64,000 nt of DNA from Methylopila sp. Yamaguchi (GTDB lineage: Bacteria; Pseudomonadota; Alphaproteobacteria; Rhizobiales; Methylopilaceae), in assembly GCF_002897035.1 (NCBI RefSeq), contig NZ_BAUX01000022.1, forward strand, positions 1 to 64,000, given 5' to 3'. Position numbers and translations under genes: made by a program. Shown piece by piece: positions 1 to 8,847 of the stretch (its first letter is position 1; each line of letters begins with the position of its first letter). A model generated the notes under the pieces. It was given only the letters and a program-made list of their open reading frames with translations. It searched no databases and was not told the origin of the DNA.

Positions 1-1755
1 CTCGCGGGCGCGCCGGTCGGCGAGTTCGTCCGCCAGCGCCAGCGTCCGGTCGACGCTCTCGGTCTCCGCGGCCCGGACCGTGGCGTCCTGATGCGCGACG
101 CCCGCGCGGTGCGCTGCGCGGACCTGCGCCCAGGCGGCCTCGCGGGCGGCCCGCGCGGCGCTGAGCGCCGCGTCTGTCGCGATCTCGCCGCCGGACTGCA
201 GCCGCGCGATGGCGGCGAGCGCCGCCGAGCGCTTCGCCTGCGCAGCCACTCCGGCCTCCGCATGTCGGGCGCGGCGCTCCGCGCGGGCCTCGGAGGCGGC
301 CAGCAGGTGCCCTGCGCTCTCGGCGGACGGGCAGGGCAGGTCGCGCGCAGCCGCTGCGTCGGCGAAGCCCATCGCCTTGGCGCGGGCGGCGACGTCCGCG
401 GCGGCCGTCCTGGCCCGAGCGGCGCGCGCCTCCGCTTCCGCCGCCAGCGAGGGCAGGCCCGCGAGCTCCGCCGGCGCGACGCCCGAGGGCCTGTGATGGC
501 CGGCGGCGTGCGCCGCGGCGATGCGGGCGTCGAGTCGGCGAAGCGCGAGAGCGCCGTCGCCGATCTGCGCGTCCAGCGCCGCGCGTTTGGGCGCGCGGGC
601 CTCGGCCGCGGTCGCGAGCCGGCGCACGGCCTCCACCGCCTCCGGCGGCGGGAGGCGCAGGCTCAGGTCCTCGTCCTCGCGCGCGCCGATCATGCGGCGC
701 AGCCGCGCGAGGTTGGTCTCGGCCTGCGCAAGCTCGCGCTGCCGGTTCGGCCGGTCCTCGCGCGCCTTCGCCACGTGCACGAAGTCCTCGACGACGTCGC
801 GGATCGCGGCTTCCGCCGCCACCAGCGCGTCGTCGACCGCGATCGCGGCGAGCCGCTGGCCCAGCGTCGCCGCGACGGCATCGCTCTCCGCCAGCGCCTT
901 CTCGGCCTCGGCGCAGGCGGTCAGCGCCGCCCTGGCCTCGTGCGCAAAGGCGTCCGGCAGAAGCGCGAGGTCCGGGTCGGCCGCAAGCCGCGCGGACAGA
1001 AGTTCGAGCCGCTGCAGCAGCGGCGAGACGCGGGCGATGCGCTCGAGGCCCGAGCGTTCGCGGGCGAGCGCCCGGCGGGCCTCCCGCAGCCGCGCGGTCT
1101 CGGCCTCCGCCTCGGACAGGGCCGCGCGCGCGCGGTCGTAGGCTTCCTTCGTGAGGAGCCCCGCCTTGGCGTCGCGGTCGGCCTCCTCGAAGGCGGTCAG
1201 CGCCTTGTAGAAGGCGCGCTCGCCCGAGCGCCGCGGCGCGAACAGGCCGTCGCGCGCGCGGTCGATGGCCTCCAGCCGCGCGACGAGGCTTCTCAGACCC
1301 CCGCCGGCCTCCACGATCAGCCGGCCGATCTCGCCGTCGGCGGTCAGCATGCGCTCGCCGCCGTCGCGCAGGCGCGTGTGGTCGAGGCCGAACAGGCTCT
1401 CGAAGCGTTCGCGGGTGGTCGCGCCCAGCAGCGCGGCGAGCAGGCCTTCCTCGGCGGGCGCGCCGTCCCAGTCGGTGAGCGTCCGCCCGGCCCGGCCCTT
1501 GCGCCGACGAAGCGCGAGTTCGCTTCCGTCCGCCCGGACAAGCCGCGCACCGATCCGCATGGCGTCGTAACCAAACACCCCGCCGCGGGCCGTCTGCGGC
1601 GGCACGCCGAACAGGAAGTCTCCGACCGCCGCGAGCGAGGTGCTCTTGCCGGCCTCGTTCGGGCCGTAGACCACAGTGAGCCCGGGGTGCGGAAAGGCGA
1701 TCGTGCGGGCCTTCACCGCGCCGTAGCTGTCGAGCGCGAGCTCAGCGAAGCGCAT
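1..1755 (-). CDS. YhaN-like SMC/AAA ATPase of a DNA-repair complex (3' end outside window)
   Basis: The reading frame is open from an ATG at 1755 to the window edge (585 codons), so the C-terminus is missing. Residues 1-10 begin MRFAELALDS and a Walker A motif GPNEAGKS lies at residues 31-38, as in the RecF/SbcC/YhaN ATPase group. The rest is rich in Ala, Arg, Glu and Leu, as expected for long coiled-coil arms. The start overlaps the end of the upstream metallophosphoesterase gene by 14 bp, which implies translational coupling. By analogy with SbcCD, Rad50-Mre11 and YhaO-YhaN, the pair probably forms an ATP-driven DNA end-processing complex in the cytoplasm. That role is inferred from family and neighbour. 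The distal Walker B lies beyond the window. Confidence 0.85.
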   Translation of the reverse strand, partial: MRFAELALDSYGAVKARTIAFPHPGLTVVYGPNEAGKSTSLAAVGDFLFGVPPQTARGGVFGYDAMRIGARLVRADGSELALRRRKGRAGRTLTDWDGAPAEEGLLAALLGATTRERFESLFGLDHTRLRDGGERMLTADGEIGRLIVEAGGGLRSLVARLEAIDRARDGLFAPRRSGERAFYKALTAFEEADRDAKAGLLTKEAYDRARAALSEAEAETARLREARRALARERSGLERIARVSPLLQRLELLSARLAADPDLALLPDAFAHEARAALTACAEAEKALAESDAVAATLGQRLAAIAVDDALVAAEAAIRDVVEDFVHVAKAREDRPNRQRELAQAETNLARLRRMIGAREDEDLSLRLPPPEAVEAVRRLATAAEARAPKRAALDAQIGDGALALRRLDARIAAAHAAGHHRPSGVAPAELAGLPSLAAEAEARAARARTAAADVAARAKAMGFADAAAARDLPCPSAESAGHLLAASEARAERRARHAEAGVAAQAKRSAALAAIARLQSGGEIATDAALSAARAAREAAWAQVRAAHRAGVAHQDATVRAAETESVDRTLALADELADRRARE

Positions 1756-2998
1756 CGTCGCGTCCTTCACCGACGAGCGCCAGCGCCAGCGCGCGGGCCC
1801 GCGCCGGGGCCTCCGCCCGCAGCGCCTCCAGCAACGCCTCCGCCCGCGCCGAGGCGGGGAGACGGGCGCGGATTTCAGCGATTCTCGCCTCAAGCTTGTC
1901 GGCCAGCGCCTCCGCCGGCAGGGCCGCGATCTCGGCCTGGATGCGGCCCGCGACGGTCGGGTCCGGCGCCGCTTCTGTGGCCTTCGGTGCGCGGGTTGCG
2001 AGGCTGAGCTTCTCGAGCCAAACCTCGGCGGAGAGGCCCGCCGCGATCGTCTCCGCCTCCTCGCGCAGCTCCGCCCGGCGCAGCGCCAGCTCGCCGTGCA
2101 GCGGCGTCTCGCCGGCCAGCGTCAGCCGCAGCGCCAGCGGCCGGCCCTCGGCGGCCTCGCCCGCGCGCTCCATCGCGTCTCGCAGCCGGCCCAGCGCCTC
2201 GGCGGAGGTGGTGGCGCCCCCGACGTCGACGCGCTCGTGCGCCCAGCGCACCGCGTCGAGCGTCCGGTGCTCCAGGCTCTCCACCGCGCCGTCTTGAACG
2301 CGAACGAGCGTCGCGCCCTTCGCGCCGGTCTCGCGGGCGCTGCGGCCCTGCAGGTTGCCGGGGTAGACCACGTAGGGCCGCTCGTTGAGCAGCCCGCGAT
2401 CGTGGATGTGGCCAAGCGCCCAGTAGTCGTAGCCGTGATTGACCAACTGCTGGACAGAGCAGGGCGCGTAGGCCGCGTGTTCGCCCTCATGGCCGATGCA
2501 GGCGGTGTGCAGCAGGCCGATGTTGAACGCGCCGGCGACCGGCGGGGGATAGGTCTGCGCCAGATTTTCGGTCACGTCGCGCTGGGGAAAGCTGCGCCCG
2601 TGGATAGCGACGTCGATCTCCGGGAGGGTCGCGGTGTGGGCGGCCCGGGCCGAAAACAGCGTGACGTTGTCGGAGAAGTCGAGCTTCGCCATGAAGCGGT
2701 TCTCGGCGTCGTGGTTGCCGAGGATCATGTAGACGCGGACGCCCGCCTCGCGCAGCCGGGCGAGCCGCGAGACCAGGAACAGGCCCGCGCGGATGTTGCG
2801 CAGGTCGCCGTCGAAGACGTCGCCCGACAGCAGGACGAAGCGGCAGCCCTCGTCGATCGCAAGCTGCACGAGAGCGTCGAGCGCCGTGCGCGAGGCGTCC
2901 TCCACCCGCGCCGCGAAGTCCGGCGAGCGGCCGGAAAGACCGATCAGCGGACTGTCGAGGTGAAGGTCCGCCGCGTGGAGGAAGCTGAAGCTCGCCAT
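1742..2998 (-). CDS. YhaO/SbcD-like DNA-repair metallophosphoesterase
   Basis: A 418-residue calcineurin-like phosphoesterase. All metal-binding motifs are visible: HAADLH (Asp11, His13), LSGDVFD (Asp60), LGNHD (residues 93-97), LLHT near 163 and GHIH (196-199), followed by YPGNLQGR. This set fits Mre11/SbcD/YhaO nucleases, which act with an SMC-like ATPase; that partner is encoded immediately downstream with a 14-bp overlap. The C-terminal 150 residues are Ala/Glu/Leu-rich and probably bind the ATPase arms. The length matches YhaO more than typical SbcD. It is separated from livM by 376 bp that hold two palindromic repeats, so it may have its own promoter. Substrate specificity cannot be read from the sequence. 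Confidence 0.9.
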   Translation of the reverse strand: MASFSFLHAADLHLDSPLIGLSGRSPDFAARVEDASRTALDALVQLAIDEGCRFVLLSGDVFDGDLRNIRAGLFLVSRLARLREAGVRVYMILGNHDAENRFMAKLDFSDNVTLFSARAAHTATLPEIDVAIHGRSFPQRDVTENLAQTYPPPVAGAFNIGLLHTACIGHEGEHAAYAPCSVQQLVNHGYDYWALGHIHDRGLLNERPYVVYPGNLQGRSARETGAKGATLVRVQDGAVESLEHRTLDAVRWAHERVDVGGATTSAEALGRLRDAMERAGEAAEGRPLALRLTLAGETPLHGELALRRAELREEAETIAAGLSAEVWLEKLSLATRAPKATEAAPDPTVAGRIQAEIAALPAEALADKLEARIAEIRARLPASARAEALLEALRAEAPARARALALALVGEGRDDALR

Positions 2999-3110
2999 GA
3001 GGCAGGGACGCTACACCGAAGCGGGGGCGAGGGGAGGGGCCGTGACGCGATGGGCTGTGGGGAACCGCCGACGGCGGATCGTTTGCTTTGTCCGAAGAGA
3101 TGCGCTCGGC

Positions 3111-3196
3111 CATGCCCCGGCTCGTCCGGGGCATCCACCGCGCCGAGGCGCTGCAGGTGGCGGATGTCTGGATCCCGGACAAGCCGGGGGATGACG
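3111..3196. repeat. two-hairpin palindromic intergenic repeat, copy 1
   Basis: Left hairpin ATGCCCCGG/CCGGGGCAT (3112-3134, loop CTCGT) and right hairpin ATCCCGG/CCGGGGGAT (3172-3192, loop ACAAG) face each other, so the whole element is also an imperfect inverted repeat ending in GATGACGG. It lies in the 376-bp gap between livM and the phosphoesterase gene (2999-3374), in which I see no gene. Related copies are at 3258-3348, 7216-7303 and 8848-8946. Confidence 0.75.
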
Positions 3197-3257
3197 GCGG
3201 GGCGAGGGGCAGGGGATGTGCGCTCGGACGAGCTCCGGTCGACGTTCCCCCACCGTC

Positions 3258-3348
3258 CGCCGTCGTCCTCCGGCTTGACCGGAGGACCCATCTTCGTCGT
3301 GGCGCGCGACGTCGAAGATGGATGGTCCGGACAAGCCGGACCCTGACG
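3258..3348. repeat. two-hairpin palindromic intergenic repeat, copy 2
   Basis: Left hairpin GTCCTCCGG/CCGGAGGAC (3265-3287, loop CTTGA), right hairpin GGTCCGG/CCGGACC (3324-3342, loop ACAAG), and a third pairing CATCTTCG/CGAAGATG (3289-3296 with 3313-3320) between them. The RNA or single-stranded DNA could fold as a three-stem structure. It has the architecture of copy 1 but a different stem sequence, and sits 60 bp from it. Confidence 0.75.
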
Positions 3349-3374
3349 GCTGGGGTGGGCAGGAAAGCGCCCCT

Positions 3375-4355
3375 TCAGTCCTCGCCGCGCCCGGCCAGCC
3401 GCTTCCCCCAGCGCGTCGCGAGCAGCTCGCCCACTACGCCGCGGCGGAAGGCGAGCACGCAGAGCATGAAGGCCACGCCGATGACGATGGTCGGCGGGAA
3501 ATCCGAGGTCGCGAGGTAGTTCTCGAGCGCGGTGACGATGGCGGCCCCGACCACCGGTCCGATCATGGTTCCGATGCCGCCGAGCAGTGTCATCAGGATG
3601 ACCTCGCCCGACATCTGCCAGCCGACGTCGGTCAGCGTCGCGAACTGGAACACCAGCGCCTTGGTCGCGCCCGCAAGTCCGGCGAGCGCCGCGGACATCA
3701 CGAAGGCCGCGAGCTTGTAGGAGCCGACCGATATCCCGAGCGAGGTCGCGCGGCGCTCGTTCTCCCGGATCGACTTCAGGATCATGCCGAAGGGCGATTC
3801 CGTGATGCGGTGGATCGCGACCATGCCGGCGAGGAACACGACCGCGACGAAGCCGTACATGGCGAGCGGCTGATTGAGATCGATCACGCCGAACAGATGC
3901 CCGCGCGGCACGCCCTGGATACCGTCCTCGCCGTGGGTGAACTTCGCCTGCAGGCAGAAGAAGAAGAACATCTGCGCGAGCGCCAGCGTGATCATCGCGA
4001 AGTAGATGCCCTGCCGGCGGATGGCGAGGAAGCCGACCGCGAGCCCGAGGGCCGAGGCGCCTGCGACGCCCACCAGCACGCCGAGCTCCGGCGTCAGACC
4101 CCATTCCTTCACCGCATGGGCGGTGAAATAGGCCGCGCCGCCGAAGAACGCCGCATGGCCGAAGGACAGCAGGCCGGCGTAGCCGAGCAGCAGGTTGAAG
4201 GCGGCGGCGAACAGCGCGAAGCACAGCAGCTTCATCACGAAGATCGGGTAGACCACGAAGGGCGCGACCGCGAGCAGGACGAGCCCCACGGCGATCAGCG
4301 CGACCCCGCGCCCCTTGGAGCGCCCGGCGGCGGGAGCGAGCGCGGCGTCGGTCAT
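3375..4355 (-). CDS. livM: branched-chain amino acid-type ABC transporter permease LivM
   Basis: A 326-residue inner-membrane permease. It has about nine hydrophobic segments and typical LivM features: the GYAGLLSFGHAAFFG segment near residues 58-72, an RENERRATSLGI cytoplasmic loop that should contact the ATPase, and GGIGTMIGPVVGA near the C-terminus. With LivH it forms the translocation path of a HAAT-family importer. It is the last gene of the minus-strand cluster binding protein-livG-livF-livH-livM. A strong hairpin element lies between livH and livM. The substrate could be leucine-type amino acids, but this family also carries urea, amides and aromatic acids, so the substrate is not fixed by sequence. 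Confidence 0.93.
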   Translation of the reverse strand: MTDAALAPAAGRSKGRGVALIAVGLVLLAVAPFVVYPIFVMKLLCFALFAAAFNLLLGYAGLLSFGHAAFFGGAAYFTAHAVKEWGLTPELGVLVGVAGASALGLAVGFLAIRRQGIYFAMITLALAQMFFFFCLQAKFTHGEDGIQGVPRGHLFGVIDLNQPLAMYGFVAVVFLAGMVAIHRITESPFGMILKSIRENERRATSLGISVGSYKLAAFVMSAALAGLAGATKALVFQFATLTDVGWQMSGEVILMTLLGGIGTMIGPVVGAAIVTALENYLATSDFPPTIVIGVAFMLCVLAFRRGVVGELLATRWGKRLAGRGED

Positions 4356-4409
4356 GGCCGTGCGGTCCTAGAGCCGGCGGTTGCGCGCCGCCTCAGCCGG
4401 CGGTTCGCG

Positions 4410-4509
4410 CCGACCTCTTGTTGCCGGGGAGAGGTGAAGACCTGCGCCTCCTCCCGAAACGAAACGCGAGCGCGCCGCGCGTCACCTCTCCCCGGCAGGA
4501 AGAGGTCGG
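4410..4509. repeat. inverted repeat between livH and livM
   Basis: Two 28-base arms at 4410-4437 and 4482-4509 pair with only two mismatches around a 44-base centre. The outer part is CCGACCTCTT and the inner part CCGGGGAGAGGTGA. The stem nearly fills the 199-bp gap between livH and livM and would form a stable hairpin in the liv transcript. There is no U-run, so a simple intrinsic terminator is unlikely. Sequence and length differ from the two-hairpin family, so I regard it as a separate repeat type. Confidence 0.75.
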
Positions 4510-4554
4510 ATCGCGCAGCACTCCGGGTGAGGGGGCTCACGGCCCTGCATCCTC

Positions 4555-5442
4555 TCACGCCGTCCTCCCGAACAGGCCTGCGGGGCGGATCAGCAGGACG
4601 ATCGCCATGATGACGAAGATCACGATGTTGGAGGCCTCCGGGTAGAACACCTTGGTGAGCCCCTCGCAAAGGCCGAGCATGTAGCCGGTGACGACCGCGC
4701 CGAGGATCGAGCCCATGCCGCCGACGACCACCACGGCGAACACCACGATGATGATGTTGGAGCCCATGAGCGGGCTGACCTGGTAGATCGGCGCGGCCAT
4801 CACGCCGGCGAGCCCCGCCAGCGCGGCGCCGAGGCCGTAGGTGAAGGTGAGCAGCAGCGGTACGTTCACCCCGAAGGCGCGCACCAGCGTCGGGTTCTCG
4901 GTCGCGGCGCGCAGGTAGGCGCCGAACTTGGTCTTCTCGATCGCGAGCCAGGTCGCGACGCAGATGGCGAGCGAGGCGACCACCACCCAGCCGCGGTAGT
5001 TCGGCAGGACCATGAAGCCGAGGTTGCGCGCGCCGGTGAGCGCCTGCGGCACGGCATAGGGCTGGCCGGCCGAGCCGTAGACGTAGCGGAACGAGCCCTC
5101 GATCGCGAGCGCGAGGCCGAAGGTGAACAGCAGCCCATAGAGCGGGTCGAGATCGTAGAGCCGCGAGAGCGCCAGCCGTTCGATCGCCGCGCCCGCGAGG
5201 CCCACGATCAGCGGCGCGAGGATCAGCGCGCCCCAGTAGCCGATCCCGGCGTAGGCCAGCAGCAGGTAGGCGACGAAGGCCCCCAGCATGTACTGCGCGC
5301 CGTGGGCGAAATTAATGATGCGCAGCAGCCCGAAGATGATCGCGAGTCCGAGGCTCAGCAGCGCGTAGAACGAGCCGTTGATCAGCCCGACCAGCAGCTG
5401 ACCCAGAAGCGCCTGAAGCGGAACGCCGAACACCATGGTCAT
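4555..5442 (-). CDS. livH: branched-chain amino acid-type ABC transporter permease LivH
   Basis: A 295-residue inner-membrane permease, partner of LivM. I start it at the ATG at 5442 (MTMVFGVPLQ). The frame stays open further upstream to 5580, but that part is the translation of a palindromic repeat. LivH signatures are LINGSFYALLSLGLAIIFG and INFAHG near the N-terminus, and GGMGSILGAVVTGY in the last third. A second start, ATG 5436, is equally compatible. The downstream neighbour livM follows after 199 bp and the upstream neighbour livF ends 210 bp before it, both gaps containing inverted repeats. Hydrophobic segments run through nearly the whole protein. Confidence 0.92.
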   Translation of the reverse strand: MTMVFGVPLQALLGQLLVGLINGSFYALLSLGLAIIFGLLRIINFAHGAQYMLGAFVAYLLLAYAGIGYWGALILAPLIVGLAGAAIERLALSRLYDLDPLYGLLFTFGLALAIEGSFRYVYGSAGQPYAVPQALTGARNLGFMVLPNYRGWVVVASLAICVATWLAIEKTKFGAYLRAATENPTLVRAFGVNVPLLLTFTYGLGAALAGLAGVMAAPIYQVSPLMGSNIIIVVFAVVVVGGMGSILGAVVTGYMLGLCEGLTKVFYPEASNIVIFVIMAIVLLIRPAGLFGRTA

Positions 5443-5472
5443 GGGGCGCGCTCCATGGGACAGGCTCGCCGC

Positions 5473-5616
5473 GATCCCTCGCCTTGCAAAGGGAGGGTGG
5501 CCGGCGGAGCCGGTCGGGTGGGGTCGGCCCAAGCGCGAGCGCGACGTCCAAGGACCCCGCCCGACCCTTGGCTGCGCCAAGGGCCACCCTCCCCAAGCTC
5601 CGCTTGAGGAGGGATC
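5473..5616. repeat. long inverted repeat between livF and livH
   Basis: The 144-bp element pairs in blocks: GATCCCTC with GAGGGATC at the ends, GGGAGGGTGGCC with GGCCACCCTCCC, and GGTCGGGTGGGGTC with GACCCCGCCCGACC toward the centre (one mismatch). It fills most of the 210-bp gap between livF and livH. The stem would exceed 30 bp with bulges. It is a third repeat type in the same operon, distinct from the elements at 4410 and 7216. Confidence 0.75.
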
Positions 5617-5652
5617 CGCGCGCCTTGGCCTGAAGCCGGGCGTTCTCCATCC

Positions 5653-6429
5653 TCACACCCCCAGCGCCTCTTTCAGCCGGTCCATGCGGTCGGGCAGCTC
5701 CGCCGCCGCGAAGCCGTCGACGATCTGGCCGTGGTCCATCACGTAGAACCGGTCCGCCACCCGGCTCGCGAAGCGGAAGTTCTGCTCGACCAGCAGCACC
5801 GTCATGCCGCGGCGCTTCATCTCGAGAATGATCTCGCCGATGCGGTCGACGATGACGGGCGCGAGGCCCTCCGTCGGCTCGTCCAGCAGCAGCAGCGTGA
5901 CGCCGGTGCGGAGCACTCGGGCGATGGCGAGCATCTGCTGCTCGCCGCCGGAAAGCTGCGTGCCCGCGCTGCGCCGGCGCTCCTTCAGGTTGGGAAACAG
6001 CGCGTAGAGCTCCTCCACCGTGAAGCCGCCCGCGGCGACCACCGGCGGCAGCGTCAGGTTCTCCTCGACGGTGAGCGAGGCGAAGATTCCGCGCTCCTCC
6101 GGGACGAAGCCGAGGCCGGCGGCCGCCACCTTGTGCAGCGGCGTGCCGATCATCTCGCGGCCGTTGAGGCGGACGGAGCCCGTGCGCTTCGGCAGGATGC
6201 CCATGATGGCGCGGAGCGTCGTGGTCTTGCCCACGCCGTTGCGGCCGAGCAGCGTCACCGTCTCGCCGGAGGCGACGTCGAGGTCGACGCCGTGCAGCGC
6301 GTGGCTCTCGCCGTACCAGGCGTTCAGCCCGCGCACCTTCAGCAGCGCCTGGGCCACGGGCTTCGTCCCGCGGGACGAGGGCTGGAGCGTGGAGTTCGAC
6401 GGCGGCGGCGCCAGCGGAGCCTCAGTCAT
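5653..6429 (-). CDS. livF: branched-chain amino acid-type ABC transporter ATP-binding protein LivF
   Basis: A 258-residue ABC ATPase. Walker A GRNGVGKTT is at residues 62-70, the signature LSGGEQQ at 159-165 and Walker B LLLLDEP at 179-185, followed by TEGLAP, which is typical of LivF. The first 28 residues are a Pro/Ser-rich extension ahead of the usual LivF N-terminus. Its ATG at 6429 overlaps the end of livG by 8 bp, so the two ATPases are translationally coupled, in keeping with a LivG-LivF heterodimer on the cytoplasmic face of LivH-LivM. Confidence 0.94.
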   Translation of the reverse strand: MTEAPLAPPPSNSTLQPSSRGTKPVAQALLKVRGLNAWYGESHALHGVDLDVASGETVTLLGRNGVGKTTTLRAIMGILPKRTGSVRLNGREMIGTPLHKVAAAGLGFVPEERGIFASLTVEENLTLPPVVAAGGFTVEELYALFPNLKERRRSAGTQLSGGEQQMLAIARVLRTGVTLLLLDEPTEGLAPVIVDRIGEIILEMKRRGMTVLLVEQNFRFASRVADRFYVMDHGQIVDGFAAAELPDRMDRLKEALGV

Positions 6430-7192
6430 GGCCCGCTCCGAGATAGGCGACGCGCACGCGCTCGTCGCGGGACACCGTGGCGTAGTCGCCCGAGACCAGG
6501 ATCTCGCCGCGCTGGAGCACGGTGACGCGGTCGCAGAGGTCGGCGACGACCTTCAGGTTGTGCTCGACCATCAGCACCGCGCGGGTCCTGGCCACGTCGC
6601 GGACGATGGCGGAGACCACGGCGACGTCCTCATGGCCCATGCCGGCCATGGGCTCGTCGAGCAGCAGCGCCTTGGGGTCGAGCGCGAGCGTGGTCGCGAT
6701 CTCGAGCGCCCGCTTGCGGCCGTAGGAGAGGTCGGCGGCGGGGCGGTTGCGCGCGTCCTTGAGGCCCACAAGCTCGATCAGCTCCAGCGCCCGCGCGTTC
6801 AGCCGGTCCAGCGCGCTCATCGGCCGCCAGAACTGGTGCGCGAGGCCGTTCGGCCGCTGCAGGGCCACGCGTACGTTTTCCAGCACGGTGAGGTGCGGGA
6901 AGGTGGCCGAGATCTGGAATGAGCGCGCCAGCCCCATCCGCGCGACCTTGGACGGCGAGGTCTTGGTGATGTCCTGGCCGAGCAGCGTGATCCGCCCCTT
7001 GGTCGGCTGCAGGAACTTGGTCAGCAGGTTGAACACGGTGGTCTTGCCCGCGCCGTTCGGCCCGATCATGGCGTGGATCTCGCCGTGCCGCAGGTCGAGG
7101 TCGACGTCGTTCACCGCCGTGAACCCGGCGAAGTCCTTCCGCAACCCGCGGCAGGAGAGGACGATCTCGGAACCTGGAGCGTCCATGGTCAC
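6422..7192 (-). CDS. livG: branched-chain amino acid-type ABC transporter ATP-binding protein LivG
   Basis: About 256 residues with Walker A GPNGAGKTT (residues 44-52), a Q-loop segment in ARSFQ, signature region LSYGRKR and Walker B LLLDEP followed by MAGM, as usual for LivG. I place the start at GTG 7192 because AAAGGA lies 9 nt upstream. ATG 7186, two codons later, is the alternative. The frame extends open to 7327, but this N-terminal part is only the translated palindromic repeat at 7216-7303 and has no LivG similarity. It overlaps livF by 8 bp. LivG and LivF together energise the permease pair. Confidence 0.92.
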   Translation of the reverse strand: MTMDAPGSEIVLSCRGLRKDFAGFTAVNDVDLDLRHGEIHAMIGPNGAGKTTVFNLLTKFLQPTKGRITLLGQDITKTSPSKVARMGLARSFQISATFPHLTVLENVRVALQRPNGLAHQFWRPMSALDRLNARALELIELVGLKDARNRPAADLSYGRKRALEIATTLALDPKALLLDEPMAGMGHEDVAVVSAIVRDVARTRAVLMVEHNLKVVADLCDRVTVLQRGEILVSGDYATVSRDERVRVAYLGAGHD

Positions 7193-7215
7193 GTACGGGT
7201 GTCCTTTAAGAGCGC

Positions 7216-7303
7216 CGTCTTGCCCCGGCTTGTCCGAGGCATCCACCGTTCCGGCAGGCGGACGCTCCGGCCTGGATCCCCCGGCCAAGCCGGGGGATGA
7301 CGG
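7216..7303. repeat. two-hairpin palindromic intergenic repeat, copy 3
   Basis: Left hairpin TGCCCCGG/CCGAGGCA (7221-7241, loop CTTGT, one mismatch) and right hairpin ATCCCCCGG/CCGGGGGAT (7276-7298, loop CCAAG), ending in GATGACGG as in copy 1. It occupies most of the 144-bp gap between the binding-protein gene and livG. Such elements between a binding-protein gene and its permease genes can protect upstream mRNA from 3' exonucleases; that is known for REP elements and only inferred here. Confidence 0.75.
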
Positions 7304-7336
7304 AGCGTCATCGGCGGCCGTTTGCACAGCGGGCCG

Positions 7337-8539
7337 TCACTGCGCCAGCGGGCAGCCGCTTTCCGACGGCTTGATGTAGGCCTGGTCGCCAGGAACGGTC
7401 GCGAGCACCTTGAAGTAGTCCCAGGGCTGCTTGCTCTCCTCCGGCTTCTTCACCTCCATCAGGTACATGTCGTGGATCATGCGGCCGTTCTTGGCGACGA
7501 TCCCGCCCTTCGCGAAGACGTCGTCGACGGGCATGGCGCGCATGGCCTCGGCCACCTTCTCGGTGTCGTCGGTCCCGGCCCGCGCGATGGCCTTGAGGTA
7601 ATGCGTCACGCCGGAATAGGTGCCGGCCTGGATCATGTTCGGCATCCGCTTGGTGCGCTCGAAGAAGCGCTTGCCGAACGCGCGCGAGGCGTCGTCGCGG
7701 TCCCAGTAGAAGCCTTCGGTGAGAGACAGGCCCTGCGCGGCCTCGAGCCCAAGGCCGTGCACCTCCGCGAGGGTGAACAGCAGCGCCGCCAACCGCTGGC
7801 CGCCGGCGACGATGCCGAACTCCGAGGCCTGCTTGATGGCGTTCGCGGTGTCGAGGCCGGCGTTGGCGAGGCCAATCACCTTCGCGCCGGAGGACTGCGC
7901 CTGCAGCAGGAAGGAGGAGAAGTCGGCGTTCGAGAGCGGATGGCGCACCGAGCCCACCACCTTGCCGCCGTTCGACGTCAGGAACTTGGTGGTCTGGGCC
8001 TCGAGCGAATAGCCGAAGGCGTAGTCGGCGGTGAGGAAGAACCAGCTGTCGCCGCCCGCCTTCACCAGCGCGCCGCCGGTGCCGACCGCGAGCGCGTTGG
8101 TGTCGTAGGCCCAATGGAAGCCGTAGGGGCTGCACTGCTTGCCGGTCAGCTCCGTCGTCGCGGCGCCGGTGACGAGGTTGATCTTCTTCTTTTCCTTCGA
8201 GAGCCCCTGCACCGCGAGCGCGACCGAGGAGGTGGTGAGCTCCATGATCGCGTCCACCTGGCCGGTGTCGTACCACTGCCGGGCGATGTTGGAGGCGATG
8301 TCGGGCTTGTTCTGGTGATCGGCGGTCACGACCTCGATCGGCATGTCGAGCACTTTGCCGCCGAAGTCCTCCACCGCCATCTTGGCGGCCTCGTAGGACC
8401 ACTTGCCGCCGAAGTCGGCGTAGACGCCGGACTGGTCGTTCAGGATGCCGATCTTGACCTTGTTGTCCGACACCTGAGCCGCCGCGGGCAGCGCGCTCGC
8501 CACGAGCAGCGCCGCGGCCATCGCCGCCGAAAGCTTCAT
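7337..8539 (-). CDS. ABC transporter substrate-binding protein (LivJ/LivK-like, HAAT family)
   Basis: A 400-residue periplasmic binding protein. Residues 1-21 form a signal peptide (basic start, hydrophobic core, AAA-Q cleavage site). The mature part begins DNKVKIGILNDQSGVYADFGG, the usual opening of peripla_BP_6 proteins, and includes HQNKPDIASNIARQW and the later YSGVTHYLKA region. It is the first gene of the liv cluster, so it probably carries the main promoter, in the 448-bp gap 8540-8987. Proteins of this subtype are often annotated as binding proteins for amino acids, amides or aromatic acids; the ligand cannot be told from sequence alone. Confidence 0.92.
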   Translation of the reverse strand: MKLSAAMAAALLVASALPAAAQVSDNKVKIGILNDQSGVYADFGGKWSYEAAKMAVEDFGGKVLDMPIEVVTADHQNKPDIASNIARQWYDTGQVDAIMELTTSSVALAVQGLSKEKKKINLVTGAATTELTGKQCSPYGFHWAYDTNALAVGTGGALVKAGGDSWFFLTADYAFGYSLEAQTTKFLTSNGGKVVGSVRHPLSNADFSSFLLQAQSSGAKVIGLANAGLDTANAIKQASEFGIVAGGQRLAALLFTLAEVHGLGLEAAQGLSLTEGFYWDRDDASRAFGKRFFERTKRMPNMIQAGTYSGVTHYLKAIARAGTDDTEKVAEAMRAMPVDDVFAKGGIVAKNGRMIHDMYLMEVKKPEESKQPWDYFKVLATVPGDQAYIKPSESGCPLAQ

Positions 8540-8634
8540 GCTTCATCTCCTCCCAGAGATACGCCGGCCTGTCTCGCCCGTTTTCGGGTCATGCGGCGGC
8601 GTTGAAGACGTTCTTGGCGCGCGACTTCGCGATT

Positions 8635-8652
8635 CTTCGTATTGTGACGAAG
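8635..8652. promoter_or_regulatory. small inverted repeat upstream of the liv binding-protein gene
   Basis: CTTCGT-ATTGTG-ACGAAG is a perfect 6+6 inverted repeat about 95 bp upstream of the binding-protein start at 8539, in a locally less G+C-rich stretch. It could be an operator for the liv operon. No regulator gene adjoins it and an 18-bp palindrome can arise by chance, so this is weak. Apart from this and the repeat at 8848-8946, the 8540-8987 gap holds nothing I can identify. Confidence 0.25.
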
Positions 8653-8847
8653 CGCGCACGGTTTTGTTCACTATCGGAAGGTCGCCCGAGGTCCGAGCGT
8701 CGCCGCGTTTCCTCTTACATCTCCTGAACTCGGCGACGTTGCCCGTCGCTCTCTGCCCGACACGAGCCTAGCATCGGGGCGAAGGCCATCAAGCGCTAAA
8801 TTTCGTTTTGGACGGGGATGCGAAAGGCGCGCGCTTGGCCCCGCCCT

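Noticed and set aside
91-2007. Long plus-strand open frame opposite the YhaN/YhaO-like genes.
   Set aside because: It is Arg/Gly/Ala-rich, lacks domains, and lies antisense to two proteins with clear motifs. G+C-rich DNA often gives such frames.
7193-7327. N-terminal extension of livG.
   Set aside because: The extension is the translated palindromic repeat; a ribosome binding site sits in front of GTG 7192.
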